Shown here piece by piece: positions 19,263 through 27,349 of a stretch of DNA of 64,000 bases (position 1 is the first letter of the stretch; the number at the start of each line of letters is the position of its first letter). The stretch is taken from the NCBI GenBank assembly GCA_007748055.1, contig CP036279.1, positions 1,426,001 through 1,490,000 on the forward strand. Reading direction: 5' to 3'. Under the pieces are notes generated by a model. It was not told where the DNA came from and searched no databases. It saw only the letters and a program-made list of their open reading frames with translations. Source of the stretch: Kolteria novifilia. GTDB lineage: Bacteria > Planctomycetota > Planctomycetia > Kolteriales > Kolteriaceae. A program made the translations under genes and the position numbers.

Positions 19263-19620
19263 CAAACCGATCTCAGTTGTCGCGGGGACACCCTAGCACG
19301 TCGGCGTCGGAGGCGCCAGAGCAGTTTCAGCAATTTCGACGGAATGACGAGAAAACCTGCGAGTCCTCCTCGTCGCTGCCATCACCATGACATCGTTGTC
19401 GCTCGCGAAGAGAACGCCAGGGTCGATCGTCCAACGAGATTGGCAAGCGAAGAACCCTGGGCCCGAGGACAACCGAAGACAAAACTCGGTTTTGGTAGCG
19501 TGCCGTCCCATGGCTTCCAGGCCCTCGCCGCCGTGACGGGGAACTGGCGTCACGAAGGAGCAGCGGCGCGTCCTGGCTCCGCGGAGCGGCACGCATCATT
19601 CGGGAAAGAGCGAGGGGAAG
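19263..19620. other. Long spacer between tnpB and tnpC of IS66-A (also 24647-25004 in IS66-B)
   Basis: Both IS66 copies have about 358 bp between tnpB and tnpC, longer than usual for this family. The spacer is conserved between copies with only a few substitutions. Short frames of about 90-100 residues are open on it but show no recognisable motif, and the differences between copies change amino acids in every frame. I do not annotate a gene here; it may be a regulatory or passenger segment. Confidence 0.5.
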
Positions 19621-20013
19621 TCACGAACGACGGGACGACGTCGCGTCACGGTGCTGATCGGAGACTTGAAAGCGCTTGCGATGCCGGACCGAGGAGAGGT
19701 CGATGCCCTCGAGAATGAGTGACAATTGTCCGGCAGTGATCTCGAGGCCGGCCTCGTCGTCGGCCGCCTGGGCGTCGGGAAGCTGATAGCTCCCTTCCTC
19801 CAACTGCTGATACCAAATGCAATAGCCGACGCCGCCCCAATAGAGAACCTTGATCCGATCTCTGCGGCGATTGATGAAGACGAACAGGTGGCCCGAAAGC
19901 GGATCTTGCACGAGCACCGACTCCGTCAAGGCGATGAGCCCGTGAAAGCTCTTTCGCATGTCGACCGGTTCCCGAGCCAGGAATATCCGCACCTGGTGAG
20001 GGATCGACCACAT
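19621..20013 (-). CDS. tnpB: IS66 accessory protein TnpB (element A)
   Basis: 130 residues starting MWSIPHQVRIFLAREP. It carries the IS66 Orf2 signature: PVDMRKSFHGLIALTE, then GHLFVFINRRRDRIKVLYW near the middle, then YQQLEEGSYQLP. The start lies 2 bp after the tnpA stop codon, as is usual for this operon. TnpB is needed for transposition of classical IS66 elements; its biochemical role is unclear. The frame is intact. Confidence 0.94.
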   Translation of the reverse strand: MWSIPHQVRIFLAREPVDMRKSFHGLIALTESVLVQDPLSGHLFVFINRRRDRIKVLYWGGVGYCIWYQQLEEGSYQLPDAQAADDEAGLEITAGQLSLILEGIDLSSVRHRKRFQVSDQHRDATSSRRS

Positions 20014-20015
20014 GC

Positions 20016-20369
20016 TCAGCCCTCCTCCACGCTATCGAGGGCGGCAAGCACTTGACGCAAGGCGTCGCAGTCGACTTGGGCCGGCGCCCGCACGATGTAG
20101 CCTCGGGGGTGAACGATCTCGATCACGCTCATCGACGGCGGGGCCACCCGCAACGTCACGAACGGCGACGGACACGTTCCACCGCCATCGACCGCAGTCG
20201 ACCGTTTCTCTTTTCGATCGCGTCGCTGTAGCTCACGCCGCCAACCGTAGAACGACGCCTCCGAAATCCCCTCTTCCCGGCAGAACACCCGAACGCCCCG
20301 CCCGCTCTCCTCTTGCCGACGAACGACCTTCCGCCAATACGCTTCCTTCTCCGCACAACGAACTCGCAT
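20016..20369 (-). CDS. tnpA: IS66 TnpA-like DNA-binding protein (element A)
   Basis: 117 residues starting MRVRCAEKEAYWRKVV. The N-terminal half is a helix-turn-helix of the IS3/IS66 OrfA type (ESGRGVRVFCREEGISEASFYGWRREL). The C-terminal half is a small beta-rich part (VTLRVAPPSMSVIEIV, then a PRGY motif) found in IS66 first ORFs. It is the first gene of the tnpABC operon of this element and is intact here, unlike its counterpart in IS66-B, which is split by another transposon. Confidence 0.9.
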   Translation of the reverse strand: MRVRCAEKEAYWRKVVRRQEESGRGVRVFCREEGISEASFYGWRRELQRRDRKEKRSTAVDGGGTCPSPFVTLRVAPPSMSVIEIVHPRGYIVRAPAQVDCDALRQVLAALDSVEEG

Positions 20370-20447
20370 CTTCCGCCTCGCGACAAACCAGGGCCAACCA
20401 ACCCAAGCCTACCGCAACCCACAAGACGCCACCGTTGCAACGCTCAC

Positions 20448-20737
20448 TGTTGCGACGCCGTTTGGAGGCCGAGGACGACCGACATGGAACTAGGTCTTAC
20501 ATCCGCGTGCTTCGCCTACTAGAGAAGTTTCCGCTCAAGGAACTGACGGCCGCGGTCGAGCAGGCGTTGGCGATCGACGTCACCGATGCCGAGAGCATCC
20601 GCACGATCCTCGAACATCGCGCCGACGAGCCGGTCACCGTCTTCTCGTTGGATGGCCGACCGCACCTCGCGCGAGTGCATGTCCCGACGACCGACGTCGC
20701 TTCCTACGGCGTCTTACTGGGAGGGCAGGCCTCGTGA
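20448..20737 (+). pseudogene. istA: IS21 transposase IstA, C-terminal fragment only
   Basis: About 95 codons remain, ending with LDGRPHLARVHVPTTDVASY and a TGA at 20735-20737. This matches the last part of IS21 IstA proteins; the helix-turn-helix and the DDE integrase core are missing. The stop overlaps the GTG start of istB (GTGA), the coupling usual for IS21. The 5' break coincides with the terminal repeat of IS66-A. Confidence 0.85.
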
Positions 20738-21504
20738 ACAAGACGACGACCAAAAGCACCGTGCTGCTCAAGCATCATCTCAAGGCGCTCAAGCTGCCGA
20801 CCGTTCACGACGAGTGCGAGCGGATCGCCCGGCGCTGCGCCGCCGACAACGCCGACCACTTGGCATTCCTCTTGCAGCTTTGCGAACTGGAGTTGATCGA
20901 ACGCGAACGTCGGGCCGCCGCGAGGCGTCTCAAGGCGGCTCGCTTCCCCACCACCAAGACGCTCGATGAGTTCGACTTCGCCGCCCGCGCGAGCCTCAAC
21001 AAGCCATTGGTCCTGGAACTGCTCAAGGGGGAGTATCTCGAGCGCCGAGAGAACATCTTGTTGGTCGGACCCTCGGGGACGGGCAAAACGCATCTGGCCA
21101 CCGCGCTGGGCATGGCCGCCTGCGCCCAGGGGCGCAAGGTGCGGTTCGTCCGCGTGACCGAACTGCTCACCCTCTTGCTCGAAGCCCGCGACGAACGTCA
21201 ACTCTTGCGGTACCGGCAACAACTTGCCAAGCTGGACCTACTGATCCTGGACGAGTTGGGCTACGTGCCGGCAAGCAAGGCCGGGGCCGAACTCCTCTTC
21301 GATGTCATCGCCACCGCCTACGAGAGGTACAGTCTTCTTGTGACCACCAATCTACCCTTCGAGCACTGGACCGAGGTCCTTGGCAGCGAACGGCTCACCG
21401 GAGCCGCTCTCGATCGGCTGACCCATCGCTGCCACATCCTCGAAACCACCGGCGAAAGCTATCGGCTAAAGGACGCCAAACGCCGCCGACAGCGAACCGG
21501 CTGA
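20734..21504 (+). CDS. istB: IS21 helper ATPase IstB
   Basis: 256 residues from a GTG at 20734. The AAA+ ATPase domain has Walker A GPSGTGKTH and Walker B LLILDELGY, with the IS21-specific ending LTHRCHILETTGESYRLKDA. IstB normally delivers target DNA to IstA. The length fits the family. The gene is complete, but its partner istA is only a fragment, so the protein is orphaned unless another IS21 copy exists in the genome. Confidence 0.95.
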   Translation: MNKTTTKSTVLLKHHLKALKLPTVHDECERIARRCAADNADHLAFLLQLCELELIERERRAAARRLKAARFPTTKTLDEFDFAARASLNKPLVLELLKGEYLERRENILLVGPSGTGKTHLATALGMAACAQGRKVRFVRVTELLTLLLEARDERQLLRYRQQLAKLDLLILDELGYVPASKAGAELLFDVIATAYERYSLLVTTNLPFEHWTEVLGSERLTGAALDRLTHRCHILETTGESYRLKDAKRRRQRTG

Positions 21505-21560
21505 ACCAAGGAATCACCCGCGACACGATCTCGGCATACGGAGACCTTTTCCCAACCAGG

Positions 21561-21603
21561 CGCCACCATTTTCGACCGCCCAGCGCCACCATTTTCAACC
21601 GCC
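21561..21603 (+). repeat. Duplicated terminal motif at the right end of the IS21 remnant
   Basis: Two 20-bp direct copies of CGCCACCATTTTC(G/A)ACCGCC lie at 21561-21580 and 21584-21603. Repeated transposase-binding sites at the ends are typical of IS21 elements and support the placing of the right boundary near 21607. Confidence 0.75.
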
Positions 21604-21607
21604 GTCA

Positions 21608-21662
21608 ACACCCGTCGTCATCGGCTCCTGCTTCTCCCACACGCCACCGTTGCAACGCTCAC
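21608..21662 (+). mobile_element. IS66 right-end remnant (third IS66 copy)
   Basis: The last ~55 bp match the tnpC-side end of IS66-A and IS66-B, including the complete 22-bp terminal repeat (21641-21662, ending GCAACGCTCAC). The rest of this element is gone, replaced on the left by the IS21 remnant. It abuts Rhs sequence on the right, with ATACGAGT as the adjoining 8 bp. Confidence 0.88.
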
Positions 21663-22455
21663 ATACGAGTACGACGACCTCGATCGCTTGATCAAGGAAA
21701 CCGACCCGCTCAATCAAGTCATCGGCTACGACTACGACGCCGTCGGCAATTAAACGAGCTACACCAACCCGCTCAACCAAACGACGACCTTCGAGTACGA
21801 CGATGCTAATCGCCTGACCAAAAGGACTGATCCCCTCGGCCACGACGAGACGTTCACGTACGACATCTGGGGCAATCTCGTCAAGCAAGTCGATCGCAAT
21901 GGCCGCAAGACGACCTTCGAGTACGACGATCTCTTCCGCACGACTAGAGAAGAATGGTGGGACGGCACGACAAGCCTCCGTCAGCTCACCTACTCGTACG
22001 ATGCCGTTGGCAACATTCTCACGGAGACCGACCCCGAGGGGAATACCACCACTTACACCTATGACTCCGATGACAACGAGGCTTCCATCACGGATGCCCG
22101 CGGACATACGACGCAGCTCACGTACGACGATCTCGGCAATATGCTCACTCGCACCGATCACCTCAATGGAGTCACGACGTACACGTACAATGCATTCAGC
22201 CAGGTCCTCACCATGGAGGATGCCCTTGGACGCACCACGGAATACGCGTACGACGATGCAGGTAATGAGTGAGCGTTGCAACGGTGGCGTCTTGTGGATT
22301 GCGGTAGGCTTGGGTTGGTTGGCCCTGGTTTGTCGCGAGGCGGAAGATGCGAGTTCGTTGTGCGGAGAAGGAAGCGTATTGGCGGAAGGTCGTTCGTCGG
22401 CAAGAGGAGAGCGGGCGGGGCGTTCGACGATTCTGCCGGGAAGAGGGGATTTCGG

Positions 22456-23998
22456 GTGCGCGTTCACGGGTTGACCTTGACGAAAACGGTGGATTGTTCA
22501 GTCTTCGTTCATGGAAGGTCATCGGGAGCAAGCATGGAGGATTGCGACGGCGCCACTCGAAGAGCGAGTGGTCGCCATCGAGGAGATCCTGATTCGCCTG
22601 AGTAAGCTTGAAGAAGAGGTAGAGGATCTTCGGGCGAAGGCGGGTCAGGATTCGACGAACTCTTCTCGTCCTCCTTCGAGCGATGGTCCTCGTGGCCAGT
22701 CCAAGGGGAAGGCGAAGCGCAAGCCACCCTCCGCGCCAACGGGTCGTAAGCGAGGCGGTCAGCAAGGTCATCCAAAGCACTCTCGGCCGTTGACGCCTCC
22801 GGAAAAGGTGGCCGCGGTGGTCGATTGCAAACCGCGGTCGTGCGGTGATTGTGGGGCGCCACTGCATGGGGACGACGCGACGCCCGTCCGGCATCAGGTC
22901 GCGGAAATCCCTCCCATCGAGCCGGTGGTCACCGAGTATCGACTTCATGAGTGCGTCTGCGACCGGTGTGGGGCTCGGACGCGCGGCGGCTTGCCCAAGG
23001 GGGTACCCACGGGCAGCTTCGGTCCCCGGTTGACCGCGATCTTGGCCTTGCTCTCGGGCGGCTGCCGGTTGGGGAAGCGGACCGTCCAACAATTGGCCGG
23101 CCAACTCTTCGGCCTGACCATCTCGCTGGGCATGATCTGCAAGTTGGAACGCCGCGTGGCCGAGGCGTTGGAGCAGCCGATCGCCCATCTTGGCGAGTAC
23201 GTGCGAACCCAGCCGGTCAACATCGACGAAACCTCCTGGCGTGAGCATAAGAGCAAGAGTTGGTTGTGGGTGGTGGTCGCTCCCTTGGCCACCTTCTTTC
23301 ACATCGCTGACCGTCGAACCGGCCAAGTGGCCAAGTCGCTGCTCGGCGAAGCGTATGATCAAGTAGCCACTTCGGATCGTCACGGCGCCTACAACTGGAT
23401 CAAGCATCGCCAACTTTGCTGGTCGCATCTGCGGCGCGACTTTCAAGCCATGGTCGATCGCGGCGGAGCCGGTCAGCCCATTGGCGAGCGTTTGCTATCG
23501 ATGTCCGATGCCCTCTTTATCTGGTGGCATCGGGTTCGTGACGGCGATCTGGCCCGCAGCAGCTTTCGCACCTATGTCAGCATCCTCCGTGGCGAACTAA
23601 CCGACGCTCTCGAAGCGGGAATGCAATGCGGCTGCGCGAAGACCGCGCGGATCTGTAAACGATTGCTCAAAGAAGAAGCGCATCTTTGGACGTTCGCACG
23701 CCTCGAAGGGATCGAACCGACCAACAACACCGGCGAGCGAGCGATCAATGTCGCGGTGCGTTACCGCAAAATGAGCGGGGGAACCGACAGCGAAGCGGGA
23801 AGTCGATTTGTCGAGCGCGTCCTCTCGGTCGTCGCCACTTGCCGACAACAAGGCCGCGACGTCCTGGAATATCTCACGGAATGCCTGGAGGCCAAACTGC
23901 ATCAACTCGAACCGCCTTCGCTGGTACCATCACGCGAGCACTAACATCCTACCCAACCAAACCAACACGCCCGCCGATCAAACCCCGTGAACGCGCAC
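22456..23998 (+). mobile_element. Single-ORF IS66-family element (ISBst12-like) nested in IS66-B
   Basis: A 1543-bp element with terminal inverted repeats beginning GTGCGCGTTCACGGG at both ends. The 8-bp target duplication is GATTTCGG (22448-22455 and 23999-24006). It carries only one transposase gene and no tnpA or tnpB, which is the mark of the ISBst12 subgroup. It is the youngest event in this stack because it is intact inside IS66-B. Confidence 0.92.
22511..23944 (+). CDS. IS66-family transposase, ISBst12-like subgroup
   Basis: 477 residues. An N-terminal coiled coil (EEILIRLSKLEEEVEDLRAK) is followed by the linker NSSRPPSSDGP and a zinc finger with two pairs, CGDCG and CDRCG. The DDE core has its acidic residues in VNIDETSWREH, TSDRHGAYNW and NNTGERAINVAVRYRKMSGG. 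Unlike the TnpC proteins of the two larger IS66 elements it retains the zinc-finger cysteines. Length and order fit stand-alone IS66 transposases. The frame is intact. Confidence 0.94.
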   Translation: MEGHREQAWRIATAPLEERVVAIEEILIRLSKLEEEVEDLRAKAGQDSTNSSRPPSSDGPRGQSKGKAKRKPPSAPTGRKRGGQQGHPKHSRPLTPPEKVAAVVDCKPRSCGDCGAPLHGDDATPVRHQVAEIPPIEPVVTEYRLHECVCDRCGARTRGGLPKGVPTGSFGPRLTAILALLSGGCRLGKRTVQQLAGQLFGLTISLGMICKLERRVAEALEQPIAHLGEYVRTQPVNIDETSWREHKSKSWLWVVVAPLATFFHIADRRTGQVAKSLLGEAYDQVATSDRHGAYNWIKHRQLCWSHLRRDFQAMVDRGGAGQPIGERLLSMSDALFIWWHRVRDGDLARSSFRTYVSILRGELTDALEAGMQCGCAKTARICKRLLKEEAHLWTFARLEGIEPTNNTGERAINVAVRYRKMSGGTDSEAGSRFVERVLSVVATCRQQGRDVLEYLTECLEAKLHQLEPPSLVPSREH

Positions 23999-24253
23999 GA
24001 TTTCGGAGGGGTCATTCTACGGTTGGCGGCGTGAGCTACAGCGACGCGATCGAAAAGAGGAACGGTCGACTGCGGTCGATGGCGGTGGAACGTGTCCGTC
24101 GCCGTTCGTGGCGTTGCGATTGGCCCCGACGTCAACGAGCGTGATTGAGATCGTTCATCCCCGAGGCTACATCGTGCGAGCGCCGGCCCAAGTCGACAGC
24201 GACGCGTTGCGCAAAGTGCTTGCGGCCCTCGATAGCGTCGAGGAGGAGTGAGC

Positions 24254-24646
24254 ATGTGGTCGGTCCCTCATCAGGTGCGGATATTCCTGGCTCGGGAACC
24301 GGTCGATATGCGAAAGAGCTTTCACGGGCTCATCGCCTTGACGGAGTCGGTGCTCGTGCAAGATCCGCTTTCGGGCCACCTGTTCGTCTTCATCAATCGC
24401 CGCAGAGATCGGATCAAGGTTCTCTATTGGGGCGGCGTCGGCTATTGCATTTGGTATCAGCAGTTGGAGGAAGGGAGCTATCAGCTTCCCGACGCCCAGG
24501 CGGCCGACGATGAGGCCGGCCTCGAGATCACTGCCGGACAATTGTCACTCATTCTCGAGGGCATCGACCTCTCCTCGGTCCGGCATCGCAAGCGCTTTCA
24601 AGTCTCCGATCAGCACCGTGACGCGACGTCGTCCCGTCGTTCGTGA
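24254..24646 (+). CDS. tnpB: IS66 accessory protein TnpB (element B)
   Basis: 130 residues, almost identical to the element A protein (MWSVPHQVRIFLAREP against MWSIPHQVRIFLAREP). The same PVDMRKSFHGLIALTE and INRRRDRIKVLYW signatures are present. The ATG at 24254 is 2 bp after the tnpA stop. The frame is intact, but the upstream tnpA is interrupted. Confidence 0.94.
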   Translation: MWSVPHQVRIFLAREPVDMRKSFHGLIALTESVLVQDPLSGHLFVFINRRRDRIKVLYWGGVGYCIWYQQLEEGSYQLPDAQAADDEAGLEITAGQLSLILEGIDLSSVRHRKRFQVSDQHRDATSSRRS

Positions 24647-25004
24647 CTTCCCCTCGCTCTTTCCCGAATGATGCGTGCCGCTCCGCGGAGCCAGGACGCG
24701 CCGCTGCTCCTTCGTGACGCCAGTTCCCCGTCACGGCGGCGAGAGACTGGAAGCCATGGGACGGCACGCGACCAAAACCGAGTCTTGTCTTCGGTTGTCC
24801 TCGGACCCAGGGTTCTTCGCTTGCCAATCTCGTTGGACGATCGACCCTGGCGTTCTCTTCGCGAGCGACAACGATGTCATGGTGATGGCAGCGACGAGGC
24901 GGACTCGCAGGTTTTCTCGTCATTCCGTCGAAATCGCTGAAACTGCTCTGGCGCCTCCGATGTCGACGTGCTAGGGTGTCCCCGCGACAACTGAGATCGG
25001 TTTG

Positions 25005-26672
25005 ATGGACGCCTTCGACGTGAACCTCCCTCGCGACATCGACGCCTGCCACGAGTTGATCCTCGAACTCGATCGGGAGCGCCGACGGCAAGCCGCCGTC
25101 ATCGCCCAGCAGCAAGAGACCATCGCCCAGCAGCAGGAGACGATCGATCGCTTGCAGAGCGACGTCGACTTGCTCAAGCGGACCTTGTACGGCCGGCGGC
25201 GGGAACGCTTCGTCGACGATTCCCAGCAGGGGCTTTTGTTCGACTCGACAATCGTCGGGGCGGACGACGATTCAGGCTCCGGCGACGACGAAGAGAGCGA
25301 TGACGACGAACCGTCACCAGAACGCCGCACGAGCAAGGGACGCGGCCGGCGTCTCTTCCCCGACCTGCTGCCGCGCAAGACGGTCCGTCACGAACTCGAC
25401 GAGCAAGAGGTTCCCGAGGAGTTGAGGAACGACCCGACCGCCCGGCGGTTCTTCAAGAAGACCAGCGAGCAGTTGGAGTTCACGCCCGCTTCGATCCATG
25501 TGATCGAACATTACCAAGAGGTGATCGTTCGCGACGAAGCATCGGGCGAGACGACGATCGTCTCGGCAACGAAGCCGCCCCAGTTGATCGACGCTTACGC
25601 CGGCCCCGGCTTCTGGGCTCATCTGACCGCCAGTCGCTTCGCCGACCATCTGCCCTACTACCGACAAGAGGACATCCTCTCGCGCCACGGCTGCCGCATC
25701 GGCCGCGGCACCCAACAGCGTTGGCTCTTCGCCCTGGCCTTGGCGGTCGCGCCGTTGGTCGAACTCATGCGTCGGCTGGCGTTGCAGTCCGAGGTGCTGG
25801 GCTGCGATGAAACGCCGGTCAAGATGTTGGCGGGCGAGCCGTCTGGCTGCACCAAGACCTATCTCTGGAGCACCGTCGGCGACAATGCCCATCCCTACGA
25901 CTGCTTCCACTTCACACCCGACCGCAGCCGTGCTGGACCGGAACAATTCCTCGCCGGCTTCCAGGGTTACTTGCAGTCGGATGCCTACACGTGCTACGAG
26001 CGAATCGCCGCGGCGGACGACCAGATCGTCCCCGTCGGTTGCTGGGCTCATGCGCGCCGTAAGTTCGAGGAGATCCACTTCAGCGCGCCGAGCGTGCGGA
26101 CGCACACCGCCCTGGGCTACTTCCAGCGGCTCTACGACATCGAAGATCGCGCCCGTGACAGTAGTGTGTCACAACGCGGCGCCAAGCCGATCGTGACCGA
26201 GTTCCATCAGTGGCTGCTCGAGCAGCACGAGCGGGAGCTTCCGAAATCGAAGCTGCGCGCCGCCATCGCTTACATGACCAACCGGTGGCAGTCCTTCGCG
26301 TGCTATCTCGACCATGGGGCGATTCCCATCGACAACAACCGCACCGAAGCGGCGCTGAAGTACGCCGTCCTCGGCCGCAAGGCGTGGCTCTTCTTCGGCA
26401 ACAGCCAAGGAGGCGAGACCGCCGCCACCTTCTTCACGCTGACCAAGAGTTGCAACCGCCATCACGTCGATCCCTTCGCCTACCTCCGCGATGTCTACAC
26501 TCGCCTGCCGAGCACTCCGGCTTCGGATCTCCCTTCGTTGCTACCCGACCGTTGGATCGACGAGCACCCCCAGCATCGTCTCCAAGAGCGCGCCGACGAA
26601 GCCCGTCAACGAGCCGACCGCAAACGCGCCCGCCGAGCCCAACGCCGCGTCCCTGCTGCCACTCCCCGTTGA
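25005..26672 (+). CDS. tnpC: IS66-family transposase TnpC (element B)
   Basis: 555 residues. Same architecture as in element A: short QQQETIA coiled coil, acidic stretch, no zinc-finger cysteines, DDE residues in LGCDETPVKML, LQSDAYTCYERI and NNRTEAALKYAVLG. It has two fewer heptads than element A and lacks the six-residue ALRQRD insertion near residue 390. Otherwise only scattered substitutions separate the two (for example RAGPEQFLAG against RDGPDEFLAG). The frame is intact. Confidence 0.93.
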   Translation: MDAFDVNLPRDIDACHELILELDRERRRQAAVIAQQQETIAQQQETIDRLQSDVDLLKRTLYGRRRERFVDDSQQGLLFDSTIVGADDDSGSGDDEESDDDEPSPERRTSKGRGRRLFPDLLPRKTVRHELDEQEVPEELRNDPTARRFFKKTSEQLEFTPASIHVIEHYQEVIVRDEASGETTIVSATKPPQLIDAYAGPGFWAHLTASRFADHLPYYRQEDILSRHGCRIGRGTQQRWLFALALAVAPLVELMRRLALQSEVLGCDETPVKMLAGEPSGCTKTYLWSTVGDNAHPYDCFHFTPDRSRAGPEQFLAGFQGYLQSDAYTCYERIAAADDQIVPVGCWAHARRKFEEIHFSAPSVRTHTALGYFQRLYDIEDRARDSSVSQRGAKPIVTEFHQWLLEQHERELPKSKLRAAIAYMTNRWQSFACYLDHGAIPIDNNRTEAALKYAVLGRKAWLFFGNSQGGETAATFFTLTKSCNRHHVDPFAYLRDVYTRLPSTPASDLPSLLPDRWIDEHPQHRLQERADEARQRADRKRARRAQRRVPAATPR

Positions 26673-27349
26673 TCGGTGACCGGTCCCCCATCGTCATCGG
26701 CTCCTGCTTCTCCCACACGCCACCGTTGCAACGCTCACGGTAATGATGTGCTTGTGACCGATCCCGAGGGTTTCACGACAAGCCAAGAGTACGACGCATT
26801 CGGCAGAGTGCTTACCTACGACGACCAGAAGTCCGAACGCACCACCTACGGCTACGATGGCACGCACTCCCAACCAACCAGCATTCTCCACCCGGACGGT
26901 GCAACTGAACAGTTCGAGTACAACCTTTGGGGGTTGCCGACAAAGACCATCGACGAACTGGGCCACGAAACGGTCAACACCTATCGCGACAACGGCTTGC
27001 TCGAAATGATCACTGACGCGAATGGTGGGGAAACAGCCTTCACATACGACAATCGCAATCAGCTCGAAACAATCACTGACCCCGTCGGAAACACCACAAC
27101 CTACGCCTACGACGACGCGGGGCGTGTCGTCCAAGAGATTGGACAGTTGGGCGGACAACGCTCCTATGAGTACGATGCGGCCGATCGGCTGACTCGTGTC
27201 ACCGACAGGAATGGGCGTGTTCGAGAGTTCACCTATGACCGAGTCGGGAATGTCACGGAACAGCGATGGTACGATGACACTGGATCGCTGGTCCGCACAA
27301 CCGGCACTAGTTACGACGAGGTGTACAACCTCACTCATATCACCGATCC

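Larger units (their letters stand above)
17469..20447 (-). mobile_element. IS66-family element A (complete, but flanks do not match)
   Basis: 2979 bp bounded by perfect 22-bp terminal inverted repeats beginning GTGAGCGTTGCAACGG (17469-17490 and 20426-20447). It carries tnpA, tnpB and tnpC on the minus strand. The 8 bp outside each end differ (GTCGTAGG on the left, TGTTGCGA on the right): the left flank is Rhs sequence and the right flank is the interior of an IS21 istA gene. Lack of a target duplication with intact ends points to recombination between IS66 copies after insertion. Confidence 0.92.
20448..21607 (+). mobile_element. IS21-family remnant: 3' part of istA, istB and right end
   Basis: The sequence begins abruptly at the IS66-A terminal repeat inside istA, runs through a complete istB and ends with the duplicated terminal motif typical of IS21 elements, finishing in CA at about 21607. 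The left end and most of istA are absent, so this copy cannot move by itself. It was probably inserted in an IS66 element, whose right end follows directly, and was then itself cut by IS66-A. Confidence 0.82.
22347..24251 (+). pseudogene. tnpA: IS66 tnpA of element B, interrupted by a nested IS
   Basis: The 5' part (22347-22455) encodes MRVRCAEKEAYWRKVVRRQE and on to REEGIS, then is broken by the nested element. The 3' part resumes at 24007 and ends with a TGA at 24249-24251 just before tnpB. Removing the insert and one copy of GATTTCGG restores the reading frame (REEGISEGSFYGW). Since tnpA is the first gene of the operon, the insertion probably also affects expression of tnpB and tnpC. Confidence 0.9.
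22269..26738 (+). mobile_element. IS66-family element B, carrying a nested IS
   Basis: Bounded by the same 22-bp terminal repeats as element A (22269-22290 and 26717-26738) and by the 8-bp target duplication GGTAATGA (22261-22268 and 26739-26746). The total is 4470 bp. Without the nested element and its target repeat it measures 2919 bp, 60 bp shorter than element A; the difference is accounted for by two fewer coiled-coil heptads (42 bp) and a missing 18-bp insert in tnpC. tnpB and tnpC are intact and tnpA is interrupted. Confidence 0.95.
21663..27349 (+). pseudogene. Rhs gene fragment on the plus strand, split by IS66-B and truncated at both ends
   Basis: Rhs YD-repeat coding is read at 21663-22268 and again at 26747-27349. 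Deleting IS66-B with one target copy joins them in frame (YDDAGNDVLVTDPEG). The 5' end stops at an IS66 terminal repeat and the 3' end stops at the ISAs1 terminal repeat, so neither end of the gene is present. A TAA at 21751-21753 lies inside the repeat array (after DYDAVGN), so the piece was already broken. Its last 244 bp (27106-27349) match 17468-17225 of the minus-strand Rhs gene without any mismatch that I saw. It probably derives from the same ancestral gene. Confidence 0.85.

Noticed and set aside
24675-24974. 99-codon frame between tnpB and tnpC of IS66-B as a passenger gene
   Set aside because: No recognisable motif, and several overlapping frames are equally open; differences between the two IS66 copies are not concentrated in synonymous positions.
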